Shown here in pieces: positions 6,267 through 15,471 of a DNA stretch of 64,000 nucleotides. Source of the stretch: an uncultured Gammaproteobacteria bacterium (GTDB lineage: Bacteria > Pseudomonadota > Gammaproteobacteria > JAADHQ01). A program made the translations under genes and the position numbers. Location: positions 1 through 64,000 of the forward strand of contig CAMYJD010000009.1 in assembly GCA_947258655.1 (NCBI GenBank). Reading direction: 5' to 3'. Numbering within the stretch: the stretch's first letter is position 1; each line of letters begins with the position of its first letter. The notes under the pieces were generated by a model that searched no databases, had not been told where the DNA came from, and was given only the letters and a program-made list of their open reading frames with translations.

Positions 6267-9200
6267 ATGAGCCGTATACGCGAAATTCCCTATAATTACA
6301 CATCTTTCTCTGACCGCGAGATCGTGATCCGCTTTCTTGGCGAGGAGATGTGGGATGTCATCAACGCATTGAGGAGCGCGCGCCAGACCGGGCAGTCGGC
6401 GCGTATGTTGTTCGAGGTGCTCGGTGACATGTGGGTCGTCGTGCGCAATCCCTTTATCCAGGATGATCTGCTGGAAAATCCCAAGCGTCTGGCCTCACTG
6501 ACGCATGCGTTACAACACCGCCTTGACCAGATCGTTGACCGTGCTGCCGGCAATGAAAGGGTCCTGCGTCTGGCTGCGGCAGCGCGCGATGCGGTTGCTT
6601 CATTTGAGCAGTGTTTCCCGAAACAGAAAAGCCTGCGCCAGAAAACACAGAAGCGCCTACTCAAGGTAACGCGTAAGGACAATATCGACTTCGGTGGTCT
6701 GGCGCGCGTAGCGCATGTCACCGATGCCTCCGACTGGCGTGTCGCCTATCCGTTTGTCGTTGTCAGCCCGGATAGCGAAGCAGAAATGGCCCGCGTCGTC
6801 GCGGCCTGTTTCGACCTGGGTCTGTCGGTGATACCGCGTGGTGGCGGCACCGGCTATACCGGTGGTGCCGTACCACTGCAAGAAAACAGTGCCGTAATTA
6901 ATACCGAGAAACTCGAAGCGTTGGGCCCGGTGCAGATGCGCAAACTGGAGGGCGTGGATACCGAGGTGCCGACCGTACGCGCCGAGGCCGGGGTCGTGAC
7001 CCGCAGGGTATCGGAACTGGCCGAGAGCAATGGCCTGATGTTCGCGGTCGATCCCACCTCGCAGGACGCCTGTACCATCGGCGGCAATGTATCGATGAAT
7101 GCAGGTGGCAAGAAGGCCGTGTTGTGGGGTACGACGCTGGATAACCTGGTCTCGTGGCGCATGGTTACGCCGGAGGCAAAATGGCTCGAGGTCGAACGCC
7201 TTAATCATAATCTCGGCAAGATCCATTTGCAGGACATCGTCGAGTTCCGTATCAGCCGTTACAAGGCCGATGGCAGGACGCTGGAAGGCGAGCCCGAACT
7301 GTTGCAGGTACCCGGCCATCACCTGCGTAAGCAGGGGCTGGGCAAGGATGTTACCGACAAGTTTCTGGCTGGCCTGCCGGGAATACAGAAGGAGGGCTGT
7401 GACGGCCTGATCACCTCGGCGGTCTTTATTTTGCACCGTATGGCCAGGTTTACGCGTACCGTGTGCCTGGAGTTTTTCGGGGCCGATATGGGCAAGGCCG
7501 TGCCGGCGATTGTCGAGACCAAGGACTATCTGGACCAGCATGACGGTGTCGACCTGTCCGGGCTCGAGCATCTCGACGAGCGTTATGTTCGTGCCGTCAA
7601 TTACAGCACCAAGGCCGCGCGTCAGGAGTTGCCGAAGATGGTGCTGTTGATCGATATCGCTGGTGATGATGAGGATACCGTAGCCAGCGCCGCATCCGAG
7701 GTCGTGCGCATGGCCAATGCGCGTGACGGCGAGGGTTTTGTTGCCGTCAGTCCCGAGGCACGGCGGCGTTTCTGGCTGGACCGCTCACGCACCGCAGCGA
7801 TTGCCGCGCACACCAATGCGTTCAAGATCAATGAAGATGTCGTAATCCCGCTGGACAGGCTCGGCGACTACAGTGAGGGCATTGAACGCATCAATATTAT
7901 CCAGTCGATTCGCAACAAGCTGGTCATGACTGCGGCCGTGCTCGAGTACCTGTCGACCGATATGCGCGAGATCAGGGTGCATGAAGAGTATCAGGACAGC
8001 GAAGAAAACAATGCCATTATCGACAGCAAGAAGCAGGCTGCGCGCGCACACTTGCAAGTGGTCAGCGAACGCTGGCAGGCGATTCTGGACCATCTGGATG
8101 ATGAAGCCAGTGAATATCAGTCCCTGCTCGGGGATGTCGATACCGAATGCATCACTGCAGGCGACACGATACTGCAATTGTTATTGCGTCGCGACCTGAG
8201 GATCTCCTATCGCCAGGAGGTTGAAAGGCCGTTGAAGGCGATATTTTCCGGGCGTGAACTGGAAGCGGTGCGCGGACGTTTCGACCAGATCCATAGCGAC
8301 ATACGCTCCAGTCGCGTATTTGTCGCCACGCACATGCATGCCGGGGATGGCAATGTACATACCAATATACCGGTCAACTCCAATGACTATCAGATGTTGC
8401 AGCAGGCCGAGCGCGTCGTCGACGAGGTCATGGAGTTGGCCGTATCGCTGGACGGTGTTATTTCCGGTGAGCACGGCATCGGTCTGACCAAGATCCAGTA
8501 CCTGTCGGATGAATACCTCGACAGGTTTGCTGAATACAAGCAACGGGTCGATCCGCACAACCGTTTTAATCCGGGCAAGCTGAGCAAGGGCTCGGGACTG
8601 GAAGATGCCTATACGCCGTCATTGCGCCTGCTGCAACAGGAAGCCCTGATACTCGAGGCCAGCGAACTCGGCAGTCTCAATGACGATATTCGTCATTGCC
8701 TGCGTTGCGGTAAATGCAAGCCGGTCTGTAACACGCATATCCCGCGCGCCAATCTGTCCTACTCGCCGCGTAACAAGATTCTTGCCACCGGCCTGATCAT
8801 CGAGGCCTTTCTGTACGAGGAGCAGACCCGGCGTGGTATATCGGTTCGCCATTTTGATGAGATGAACGACATTGCCGACCATTGCACAGTCTGTCACAAG
8901 TGCCTGACCCCGTGCCCGGTGGACATCGATTTTGGTGACGTGTCCATACGTATGCGCAATATCCTGACCGCGCAGGGGCAAAAGCGTGTCAACCTGGGCA
9001 CGCGTGTGTCGATGTTGTTCCTGTTTATCAAGGACCCGCTGGCAATTAAGCTGGTGCGCAAGGGCCTGGTGCAATGGGGCTATCGCATGCAACGCCTCGG
9101 CAATAAATTCCTGCGCCCATTACTACGCAAGGGTGCAAGCCCGATACCGCAGATCACGACCGGTAAACCCCGGGTCAGCAGTCAGATCGTGCATCTGATC

Positions 9201-10106
9201 GACAAGCCGATGCCGAGCAACATACCGCAGCAGCCGATGCGGGCGATACTGGGTCTCGAGGATGGCAAGACCGTGCCGATCATAAGGAACCCGGAGCTGG
9301 CCACAGACAACGCCGATGCGGTATTCTATTTCCCCGGTTGTGGCTCCGAGCGCCTGTTCAGCCAGATTGGCCTGGCGACGATGGCGATGTTGTACAAGGC
9401 CGGCGCACAGACCGTGCTGCCGCCCGGCTATCTGTGTTGCGGATATCCGCAGACTGCCGGTGGTGATGAAACCCGTGGCCACAAGATCACGACCGAGAAC
9501 CGAGTGCTGTTCCACCGGGTTGCGAATACGCTGAATTACCTGGATATCAAGACCGTCATCGTGTCCTGCGGCACCTGTATGGACCAGCTGCTGCAATATG
9601 AGTTTGACAAGATCTTTCCCGGTTGCCGTCTGCTCGATATACATGAATACCTGATGGAGAAGGGGATAAGCATGGACGAGGCTAGCGGCATCAACTACCT
9701 CTATCATGATCCCTGTCATACACCAATGAAGACCTATGCCCCGATCAAGGTCGCTTCGAGCCTGATGGGACAGGAAGTCGTGCTGTCCGATCGTTGCTGT
9801 GGCGAGGCCGGCACACTGGCGGTCTCGCGTCCGGACATTTCCACGCAACTGCGCTTTCGTAAACAGGAGGAATTACATAAGGGCATACAGTCCTTCACCG
9901 GGCAAACTGTTGTCAGGAACGACGAAGTCAAGTTGCTGACCTCTTGCCCCGCCTGTCAGCAGGGCCTGGCCCGCTATGCCGACGACACGGGCCTGGAGAC
10001 CGAATACATCGTCGTCGAACTGGCGAGTCATGTGCTCGGTAAAGACTGGCAACAGGATTTCGTGTCCAGAGTGAGTCAGGGTGGCATCGAGCAGGTATTG
10101 CTGTAA
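6267..10106 (+). CDS. DUF3683-FAD oxidase-4Fe-4S-CCG fusion oxidoreductase
   Basis: A 1279-residue flavo-iron-sulfur oxidoreductase. Domain order: N-terminal DUF3683 (~1-140); FAD-binding type 4 (VAO/GlcD-like) domain (~160-330, motif [14 protein letters not shown]); FAD-oxidase C-terminal domain (~640-790, ending [11 protein letters not shown] and NPGKLSKG); two 4Fe-4S clusters ([11 protein letters not shown] ~810-820, [12 protein letters not shown] ~873-883); and two CCG domains ([11 protein letters not shown] and [15 protein letters not shown] and CCGEAG) in the last third. This is a fusion of GlcD-, GlcE/F-like parts and suggests a D-2-hydroxyacid (lactate or glycolate) dehydrogenase feeding electrons to quinone. 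The substrate cannot be read from sequence. Long fusions of this type are known in beta- and gammaproteobacteria. Confidence 0.88.
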   Translation: MSRIREIPYNYTSFSDREIVIRFLGEEMWDVINALRSARQTGQSARMLFEVLGDMWVVVRNPFIQDDLLENPKRLASLTHALQHRLDQIVDRAAGNERVLRLAAAARDAVASFEQCFPKQKSLRQKTQKRLLKVTRKDNIDFGGLARVAHVTDASDWRVAYPFVVVSPDSEAEMARVVAACFDLGLSVIPRGGGTGYTGGAVPLQENSAVINTEKLEALGPVQMRKLEGVDTEVPTVRAEAGVVTRRVSELAESNGLMFAVDPTSQDACTIGGNVSMNAGGKKAVLWGTTLDNLVSWRMVTPEAKWLEVERLNHNLGKIHLQDIVEFRISRYKADGRTLEGEPELLQVPGHHLRKQGLGKDVTDKFLAGLPGIQKEGCDGLITSAVFILHRMARFTRTVCLEFFGADMGKAVPAIVETKDYLDQHDGVDLSGLEHLDERYVRAVNYSTKAARQELPKMVLLIDIAGDDEDTVASAASEVVRMANARDGEGFVAVSPEARRRFWLDRSRTAAIAAHTNAFKINEDVVIPLDRLGDYSEGIERINIIQSIRNKLVMTAAVLEYLSTDMREIRVHEEYQDSEENNAIIDSKKQAARAHLQVVSERWQAILDHLDDEASEYQSLLGDVDTECITAGDTILQLLLRRDLRISYRQEVERPLKAIFSGRELEAVRGRFDQIHSDIRSSRVFVATHMHAGDGNVHTNIPVNSNDYQMLQQAERVVDEVMELAVSLDGVISGEHGIGLTKIQYLSDEYLDRFAEYKQRVDPHNRFNPGKLSKGSGLEDAYTPSLRLLQQEALILEASELGSLNDDIRHCLRCGKCKPVCNTHIPRANLSYSPRNKILATGLIIEAFLYEEQTRRGISVRHFDEMNDIADHCTVCHKCLTPCPVDIDFGDVSIRMRNILTAQGQKRVNLGTRVSMLFLFIKDPLAIKLVRKGLVQWGYRMQRLGNKFLRPLLRKGASPIPQITTGKPRVSSQIVHLIDKPMPSNIPQQPMRAILGLEDGKTVPIIRNPELATDNADAVFYFPGCGSERLFSQIGLATMAMLYKAGAQTVLPPGYLCCGYPQTAGGDETRGHKITTENRVLFHRVANTLNYLDIKTVIVSCGTCMDQLLQYEFDKIFPGCRLLDIHEYLMEKGISMDEASGINYLYHDPCHTPMKTYAPIKVASSLMGQEVVLSDRCCGEAGTLAVSRPDISTQLRFRKQEELHKGIQSFTGQTVVRNDEVKLLTSCPACQQGLARYADDTGLETEYIVVELASHVLGKDWQQDFVSRVSQGGIEQVLL

Positions 10107-10125
10107 CCCTAAAAAGGGGTCGGTG

Positions 10126-10144
10126 ACAAATGATAATCATTAGC
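10126..10144. promoter_or_regulatory. Fur-box-like palindrome upstream of the RAYT gene
   Basis: The core AATGATAATCATTA is a perfect palindrome and matches the 19-bp Fur consensus at 15 of 19 positions. It starts inside the last bases of the left inverted repeat and lies 87 bp upstream of the RAYT start. Confidence 0.5.
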
Positions 10145-10230
10145 GTTACCGCCATATTTGCTTAAGCTCAGAAATATTTTATTATCAGGCAACATAATGG
10201 AAAAGTGTTGTTCGGACAGAAGGATTTGTT

Positions 10231-10941
10231 ATGCCAAGAAAGCCACGTCATTATATCGCTGGCATGCCCTGCCATGTTATTCAGCGAGGAAATAACCGCC
10301 AACCCTGTTTCTTTGCCGAACAGGATTATCTATTTTACCTATTGTATTTGAAGGATGCCTGTCAACGTTACAAGGTAAACCTGCATGCGTATGTGTTGAT
10401 GACCAATCACGTCCATATGCTGATGACGCCAGATACAGCGGATGGTATCTCGCGGGTCATGCAGTCTTTGGGTCGTCGCTATGTGCAGTATGTGAATTTC
10501 GAATACAACCGTTGTGGAACTTTATGGGAAGGAAGGCATAAGGCCAGTCTGGTGAATGCCGAGGAATATTTGTTCAAATGCTATCGTTATATTGAAATGA
10601 ATCCGGTGCGCGCGAATATGGTCAAGCATCCGCTGGATTATCGCTGGTCCAGTTATCGGGAAAATGCACATGGTGAGGGATATCGGTATGTTGTGCCACA
10701 TAACCTGTACGTTGAATTGGGTAGTGATTGCACAGGAAGGCAGGACGCATACCGTGAATTGTTCGCCATCGATCTGTATGAGTCGGATATTCAGAGCATT
10801 CGACAGGCGGGGCGTTTTTCGGCACCGTTAGGAAATGACCGTTTCAGGGGTGAAATCGAGCAAGTGTTGGGGGTGAGACCTGGTCAGGCGAAGAGGGGAC
10901 GGCCAAGGATAGAGGATGAGGTGGCTGTTTACTCTATATGA
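10231..10941 (+). CDS. REP-associated tyrosine transposase (RAYT, Y1 family)
   Basis: A 236-residue single-strand DNA transposase of the IS200/IS605-related Y1 superfamily. The N-terminal motif PRHYIAGMPCHVIQRGNNRQ is typical. The metal-binding HUH motif is seen as MTNHVHML (~residues 58-65). The catalytic Tyr lies in CYRYIEMNPVRANMV, followed by YRWSSYRENAHG. The C-terminus (GRPRIEDE) is a common RAYT extension. These enzymes cut and join REP-type palindromes; many are domesticated single-copy genes. It is flanked by 20-bp inverted repeats, and its stop overlaps the convergent gene by 13 bp. It appears intact. Confidence 0.92.
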   Translation: MPRKPRHYIAGMPCHVIQRGNNRQPCFFAEQDYLFYLLYLKDACQRYKVNLHAYVLMTNHVHMLMTPDTADGISRVMQSLGRRYVQYVNFEYNRCGTLWEGRHKASLVNAEEYLFKCYRYIEMNPVRANMVKHPLDYRWSSYRENAHGEGYRYVVPHNLYVELGSDCTGRQDAYRELFAIDLYESDIQSIRQAGRFSAPLGNDRFRGEIEQVLGVRPGQAKRGRPRIEDEVAVYSI

Positions 10942-11516
10942 GAATGAGACGCATTTGTCACCGACCCCTTTAAAAGTCCTTTGGCTTGTGTGTAGCTTAG
11001 GCCCTGGATGCCGCTTTTCTGCATGGATGCCTTCAATGAGTTGGCCAGGGCCGATGCGAATACGCGTTGGTAATATGGCAGTGATTGCAGGTAGACAGGC
11101 AGTACCTCGTCAATGGAGTCCGCAGTCAGTAGTGATTGCTCAAATTCCTTGCGCTTTTCCTCGATGAGCTGTTGCAGTTCATTATCCTCGGCGCTCCGGC
11201 TGTCCAGTGTCAATGTCCAGGTGATATCGTCCTGGAGTATGCATTCTCCGATATACTGGCCCATGAAAGACTCGCCACCTTCGTGTGGCGAAATCAATGA
11301 CAATTGAAAGCGGTCGTTGCGTTTGTACAGCCAGTAATTTTTGCCGAGTACAGGCTTGAAATGAAATTTGCTGTGCAGCACGAACAGGGATGTAAACAGC
11401 TCATTGGTAACCTGGTCGATCAATTTCGGTGGAACGGCAATCATTGTCCGGCTTTGGGCCAGACTATCCAGTACAGGCGCCAGGCCCTTGCCTTGTGGAT
11501 TGGGTTGTTTGTGCAT
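10929..11516 (-). CDS. DUF2452-like protein with altered C-terminus
   Basis: A 195-residue soluble protein. The segment FHFKPVLGKNYWLYKR followed by FQLSLISPHEGG resembles DUF2452 proteins, whose function is unknown. The rest is helical and charged (NELQQLIEEKRKEFEQSL). The last ~13 codons (from GSVTN to HIE) are read straight through the right inverted repeat of the RAYT unit, so the original C-terminus has been replaced and the stop is supplied by element-flanking DNA. Its 3' end overlaps the RAYT gene convergently. Family assignment is moderate. Confidence 0.6.
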   Translation of the reverse strand: MHKQPNPQGKGLAPVLDSLAQSRTMIAVPPKLIDQVTNELFTSLFVLHSKFHFKPVLGKNYWLYKRNDRFQLSLISPHEGGESFMGQYIGECILQDDITWTLTLDSRSAEDNELQQLIEEKRKEFEQSLLTADSIDEVLPVYLQSLPYYQRVFASALANSLKASMQKSGIQGLSYTQAKGLLKGSVTNASHSHIE

Positions 11517-11939
11517 ATTAAATAAGCATCGAGGGATGCCGGGTCTCTATTAGTCGCATGTTTATAATAATACGAATGGGCCGGTATTGTCATTGCGTTG
11601 TTGTTGGGGTTATTACTCTCTGCCTTTGACGGTAATGGTTATCAAAGCGATAGGGTGTATATTGAAAAACCATAACGACTTTAGAGCTGCTGGCGCAAAT
11701 CCTCGCCAATATACACACCATCCTGTCGCACCAGCAAGGCACATCTGTATATTAATTTGTTCTATGCCTGTGCGTTTCTGCGCTAGCCAGGCCTGGCAGT
11801 ACCACTAATATAATTATGATAAGTTGTTGCAGGATATTGGAAATATAATACTTTTCAGCTTGTTGGTATGAATATTGCCAATATATTTAGGTATGGCTGT
11901 TTACGAAATTCTGAAGTTTCTTATTCGAGGGCTAATGCG
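11517..11939. other. Intergenic region with a long inverted repeat
   Basis: No supported gene. An inverted pair GGGTGTATATTG (11653-11664) and CAATATACACACC (11707-11719) could form a stem enclosing ~42 nt; no T-run follows it. No RNA family was recognised. Confidence 0.4.
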
Positions 11940-12146
11940 ATGGAATTTTACCAGTATGATATCAGTTCACCGGAGATACAGTCGGTATCCAACGACAGGA
12001 CAGATAATAATGTGACGATACCTGAAACAGACCAATTGCTACATGAAACGCCTGCGTTGATGCAATTGGAACATGAGCAAAGTGTCCGCCAACCCGATCA
12101 TGCGATAGTAATTGACGCCTATGACAGGTATTTCATTGACAAGTAA
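11940..12146 (+). CDS. Hypothetical small protein
   Basis: A 68-residue ORF starting MEFYQYDISSPEIQ and ending VIDAYDRYFIDK. It is acidic and rich in Gln, Asp and Glu, with no signal peptide or membrane segment. A purine-rich GAGGG lies 10 bases before the start. A longer in-frame start at 11868 is possible but has no clear ribosome site. It precedes the Lys-rich gene by 87 bp. I do not recognise the family, and coding status rests only on composition and context. Confidence 0.35.
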   Translation: MEFYQYDISSPEIQSVSNDRTDNNVTIPETDQLLHETPALMQLEHEQSVRQPDHAIVIDAYDRYFIDK

Positions 12147-12233
12147 CAGGATGTTGTCTGTCGTTACTGTAACAGACATTTCATTGATTAATAGTGCTAT
12201 GCTACCTGCTGTCAGTGTAAGGGGGATGTATTA

Positions 12234-12689
12234 ATGGCGACAAATGAAAAGAAAGTCGGCACTGCCAGGACATCGGTGAAAAAGAAAGCGACAAAGAAAA
12301 CGAGCAAAAAAACTGCAACAGCGAAGAAAGTTGCGAAGCCAGGCAAGAAAACTGTCAGCAAAAAAACCGCAACAGTGAAGAAAGTAACTAAGCCAGGCAA
12401 AAAAACGGCATCTATCGCAAAGGTCAGGAAATCCGATAAAAGCACTGCTGTGACGAAGGTAAAAAAAACCACGACAGCGAAGAAAAAGGCCCCGTTAAAA
12501 AAAGCATCTGCCAAAAGCATTAAAGCTGACGCACAAGGTTTCAGTATTAGTACAGAGCAACGCCAGGTGTTGATCGAAAAAGCGGCCTTCCTGATATCAA
12601 CCAAGCGTCATTGCGGGTATGACGATCAGCACCGCGACTGGCTGCAGGCGGAGGTCGTGATCGATATGCTATTCACCACCGAGCCCTGA
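12234..12689 (+). CDS. Lys/Ala-rich histone H1-like protein with DUF2934 domain
   Basis: A 151-residue protein with two parts. Residues 1-~98 are a low-complexity basic tail of KKTATAKK/KPGKKT-type repeats like histone H1 or AlgP tails. Residues ~100-151 form a compact DUF2934 domain (EKAAFLISTKRHCGYDDQHR then DWLQAEVVIDML). The tail should bind DNA or RNA without sequence preference; DUF2934 has no known function. RBS GGGGG lies 10 bases upstream. A second Lys-repeat protein, lacking DUF2934, is encoded at 20526-20939. Confidence 0.75.
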   Translation: MATNEKKVGTARTSVKKKATKKTSKKTATAKKVAKPGKKTVSKKTATVKKVTKPGKKTASIAKVRKSDKSTAVTKVKKTTTAKKKAPLKKASAKSIKADAQGFSISTEQRQVLIEKAAFLISTKRHCGYDDQHRDWLQAEVVIDMLFTTEP

Positions 12690-12748
12690 TCCTGTCTGCC
12701 ATTTTCCGGCTGTACTACAGTAACTGTTGTTTGTGGTGGTGACGCCTG

Positions 12749-13840
12749 TCAGGTATTAAGTATCACATCACAGACCTGATCGATTTGCGCCGTACTGAGT
12801 CCGGGATACATCGGTAATGAAAGCACTTGTTGGGCAGCTTGCTCCGCTATTGGAAGCGATAGGTCCATATAGTCATTCCGATACACTGACTGCTGATGAA
12901 GCGGGATAGGGTAGAAGATCGCGGATGCAATGTCAGCCGCTTTCAGTGCTTCATGAATCGCGTCTCTCCTATCGCTGCGAATCGTATACTGATGATATAC
13001 ATGTATACTGTTTTCCTGCTCGCTTGGAATCGCTATCCCGCTATTAGCAAGTCGTTCTCCGTATCGTCGCGCATTTTCGCGGCGTGCATTATTGAACTCA
13101 TCGATGTACTTGAACTTGATGCGCAGAATCGCAGCCTGAATTTCGTCGAGTCGGCTGTTATAGCCGATCACACTGTGCCTGTAAGGCGCATCGCTGCCAT
13201 GGTTATGTAATACACGGATCCTCTCTGCGATAGCGTCATCGTTGGTAATGACCATACCGGCATCGCCATAGGCGCCGAGGTTCTTGCTGGGATAGAACGA
13301 AAAACAGCCGGCATCACCAAAAGAACCGGTCATCCTGCCATGGTAACTGGCGCCAAACGACTGCGCGCAGTCCTCTATCAGTTTCAGGTCATGTCTGCGG
13401 CAGAGCTCGGTCAGTGCATCCAGGTTTGCCGGCCGGCCAAAAAGATGTACGGCTGCAATCGCGCGGGTTTGTGGTGTGATGGCCGCCTCGATCTGGTTGA
13501 TATCGATATTAAAGCTGCTCTTTTCGATATCGATAAAGACCGGTTTTGCACCCGTATAACTGATCGCTTCGGCAGTGGCAATAAATGTAAATGGTGTTGT
13601 GATGACCTCATCACCGGGACCGATTCCACAGGCGAGCAGGGCCAGGTGCAAGGCATCGGTGCCGGATGCGACCGGGATGGCGTGACTGACATTACAGTAT
13701 TCGGCGATCTCGGAGGCCAGCGCCTTGACATTCGGGCCGAGGATAAAGTGTGCAGAATCGAGCACTGACATGACAGCCGAGTCGATCTCGGATTTCAATT
13801 GATTATACTGTTGTTTAAGATCAACCATCGGTATATTCAT
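12749..13840 (-). CDS. DegT/DnrJ/EryC1/StrS-family sugar aminotransferase (GnnB/WbpE-like)
   Basis: A 363-residue PLP enzyme of the sugar-aminotransferase family. It transfers an amino group to a keto-sugar nucleotide. Visible motifs: VASGTDALHLAL (PLP phosphate region), IEDCAQSFGASY (Asp contacting the pyridine nitrogen), SFYPSKNLGAYGDAG with the Schiff-base Lys186, and GYNSRLDEIQAAIL. It is encoded 47 bp downstream of a Gfo/Idh/MocA oxidoreductase on the same strand. That pair matches GnnA/GnnB, which make UDP-GlcNAc3N for diamino lipid A, or WbpB/WbpE, which make 3-amino-glucuronate. The absence of wbpA/wbpD/wbpI neighbours favours the former. No lpx gene lies nearby either. Confidence 0.85.
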   Translation of the reverse strand: MNIPMVDLKQQYNQLKSEIDSAVMSVLDSAHFILGPNVKALASEIAEYCNVSHAIPVASGTDALHLALLACGIGPGDEVITTPFTFIATAEAISYTGAKPVFIDIEKSSFNIDINQIEAAITPQTRAIAAVHLFGRPANLDALTELCRRHDLKLIEDCAQSFGASYHGRMTGSFGDAGCFSFYPSKNLGAYGDAGMVITNDDAIAERIRVLHNHGSDAPYRHSVIGYNSRLDEIQAAILRIKFKYIDEFNNARRENARRYGERLANSGIAIPSEQENSIHVYHQYTIRSDRRDAIHEALKAADIASAIFYPIPLHQQSVYRNDYMDLSLPIAEQAAQQVLSLPMYPGLSTAQIDQVCDVILNT

Positions 13841-13887
13841 GATATGTAAGCTCCGTTATCTCGCCCGGTATTGATGTTGTGGCCGTA

Positions 13888-14835
13888 TTAACTTATGGCG
13901 ACATTGTTTTTGCGAATGATGTCCAGCGCGACTTCCAGCGCCCGCTTGCCGTCTTCGCCGCTGACCACAGCAGGTGTGCCTTCCTTGATGGAGTGTATAA
14001 ATGCCTGAACCTCGGCCATCAGAGAATCGGCATCCTCGAAGGACTGCTCTTCCACGCATATAGGCAATTCACCCTGCTGCTCAGACGGGTCATCGCAGGT
14101 ATTGTGATGAGTGATTTTATGCGCGAAAAAATCTATCGAGATATAGCTGTTATGCTGGAATATACGGATCTTGCGCATATGTTTGTTACTGACGCGACTG
14201 GCGGTTAGATTAGCGACGCAGCCATTGGCAAATTCCAGGCGGGCGTTGGCAATATCCATGCCGGAAGTCAATACCGGAATACCTACGGAGCGTATATCTT
14301 TCAGGGGGCTGTCTACCATGGATAATATGATATCAATATCATGGATCATTAGATCCAGGACCACGTCGACATCGGTGCCGCGGATATTGAATGGCGCCAG
14401 ACGATGGCTTTCGATAAATACAGGATTATTCTGATCACCCCAGATCGACTGCAGGGCCGGATTAAACCGCTCCAGGTGCCCGATCTGGAACACAAGCCGC
14501 CGTTCTTTCGCAAGGTCTATTAAAGCCTGGGCTTCCTCCGGTGTTTTCGTAATCGGTTTTTCGAGGAGCACATGTACGCCCGCTTCGAGAAAGTCGCGCG
14601 TTACCTGGAAATGGTGTTCGGTCGGTACGGCAATCGATACAAGGTCGACTTTATCCAGTATTTCGTGATAGTCGGTGTAGGAATCGGTACCATGCTGTTG
14701 TGCTATATGCGCGCCGCGCTGGGGATCTGTATCAATGACAGCAATCAGATCAGTCTCTGCCAGCGTGGCGTATTTCTGCGCATGGTATTGACCCAGATGG
14801 CCAACACCGATAACGCCTGCGCGCAATACATTCAT
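13888..14835 (-). CDS. Gfo/Idh/MocA-family sugar-nucleotide oxidoreductase (GnnA-like)
   Basis: A 315-residue NAD(P)-dependent dehydrogenase. The N-terminal Rossmann fold has GVIGVGHLG (7-15). The catalytic EKP motif is E92-K93-P94 in HVLLEKPITKT, and residues 118-127 read IGHLERFNPA, a motif I associate with members linked to lipid A genes. The start is placed at 14835 because AAGGAG lies 8 bases upstream; an upstream GTG would bury that site. It should oxidise C3 of a UDP-HexNAc, giving the keto substrate for the aminotransferase encoded just downstream. The product assignment (UDP-GlcNAc3N versus an O-antigen sugar) is inference. Confidence 0.82.
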   Translation of the reverse strand: MNVLRAGVIGVGHLGQYHAQKYATLAETDLIAVIDTDPQRGAHIAQQHGTDSYTDYHEILDKVDLVSIAVPTEHHFQVTRDFLEAGVHVLLEKPITKTPEEAQALIDLAKERRLVFQIGHLERFNPALQSIWGDQNNPVFIESHRLAPFNIRGTDVDVVLDLMIHDIDIILSMVDSPLKDIRSVGIPVLTSGMDIANARLEFANGCVANLTASRVSNKHMRKIRIFQHNSYISIDFFAHKITHHNTCDDPSEQQGELPICVEEQSFEDADSLMAEVQAFIHSIKEGTPAVVSGEDGKRALEVALDIIRKNNVAIS

Positions 14836-15471
14836 ACGATGCACTCCTTATCAATTAAATTACATTGAACCGGGTAGATGCCAGACTTTAAGCAGCATAA
14901 CCCATGGCTATCCTGTAAGGAAGGGTCTGTAGCGAAACAGGGTAGAGGATGCATGTACTAGCTATAAACGGTTATCAATTCAATAAGCAATCATAACCGA
15001 TTTGCATGTCTATATACTACTTTCCATATCGAAAATGCTGTGCTCGTTAGATCGTGAAATGCTTTCCAACTGTATGGATGGTCGGTCACTGATCGATGCG
15101 TATCTGCAGGCATGTGTAAAAAGGACAATTTCGTAAACAGGTCTACTGGACTGAGCTGACGCCAGTCATGGAGTCAATATGATCGTCTAATTAAGTCACG
15201 TTATTGGTAATCTGTCCTGAAAAATGGATAGCATCATGGCGGAACGGACCAGGTAAAAGAACCTTTTATGCAGGACTGGGACACGCCGGTATTAATATGA
15301 CAGGCCATTGCAATCCCATAATGTATAAATGGGGTTATACTGTAAGCCCCTATAAACTCTAATGTTTTATTGAAGTTATGTATGCCCTGGTCGCTATCCT
15401 TATTAACTGGGTAACCATCACTCACTGGAGTTGTATGTTCGTTTTCCCGGAAAACGTTAATAAATAGGCCT
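14836..15471. other. Intergenic region, divergent promoters expected
   Basis: About 630 bp between the divergent gnnA-like and diguanylate cyclase genes. No ORF, tRNA, repeat or known riboswitch motif could be recognised on either strand. It must contain both promoters. Confidence 0.5.

Larger units (their letters stand above)
10113..10971. mobile_element. RAYT transposase unit in 20-bp perfect inverted repeats
   Basis: A 20-bp sequence starting AAAGGGGTCGGTGAC (10113-10132) is repeated exactly, inverted, at 10952-10971. The 859-bp unit contains only the Y1-type transposase gene. Such repeats next to RAYT genes act as REP-like substrates. The right end lies inside the 3' end of the minus-strand gene at 10929-11516, so insertion or recombination there altered that gene. 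Confidence 0.85.

Noticed and set aside
10929-11516. Passenger gene of the RAYT element
   Set aside because: Most of the ORF lies outside the inverted repeats; only its last codons fall within, so it is a resident gene hit by the element.
14845-15471. Possible c-di-GMP riboswitch before the diguanylate cyclase
   Set aside because: No GEMM-type conserved sequence or fitting hairpin could be found; the region simply shows no recognised structure.
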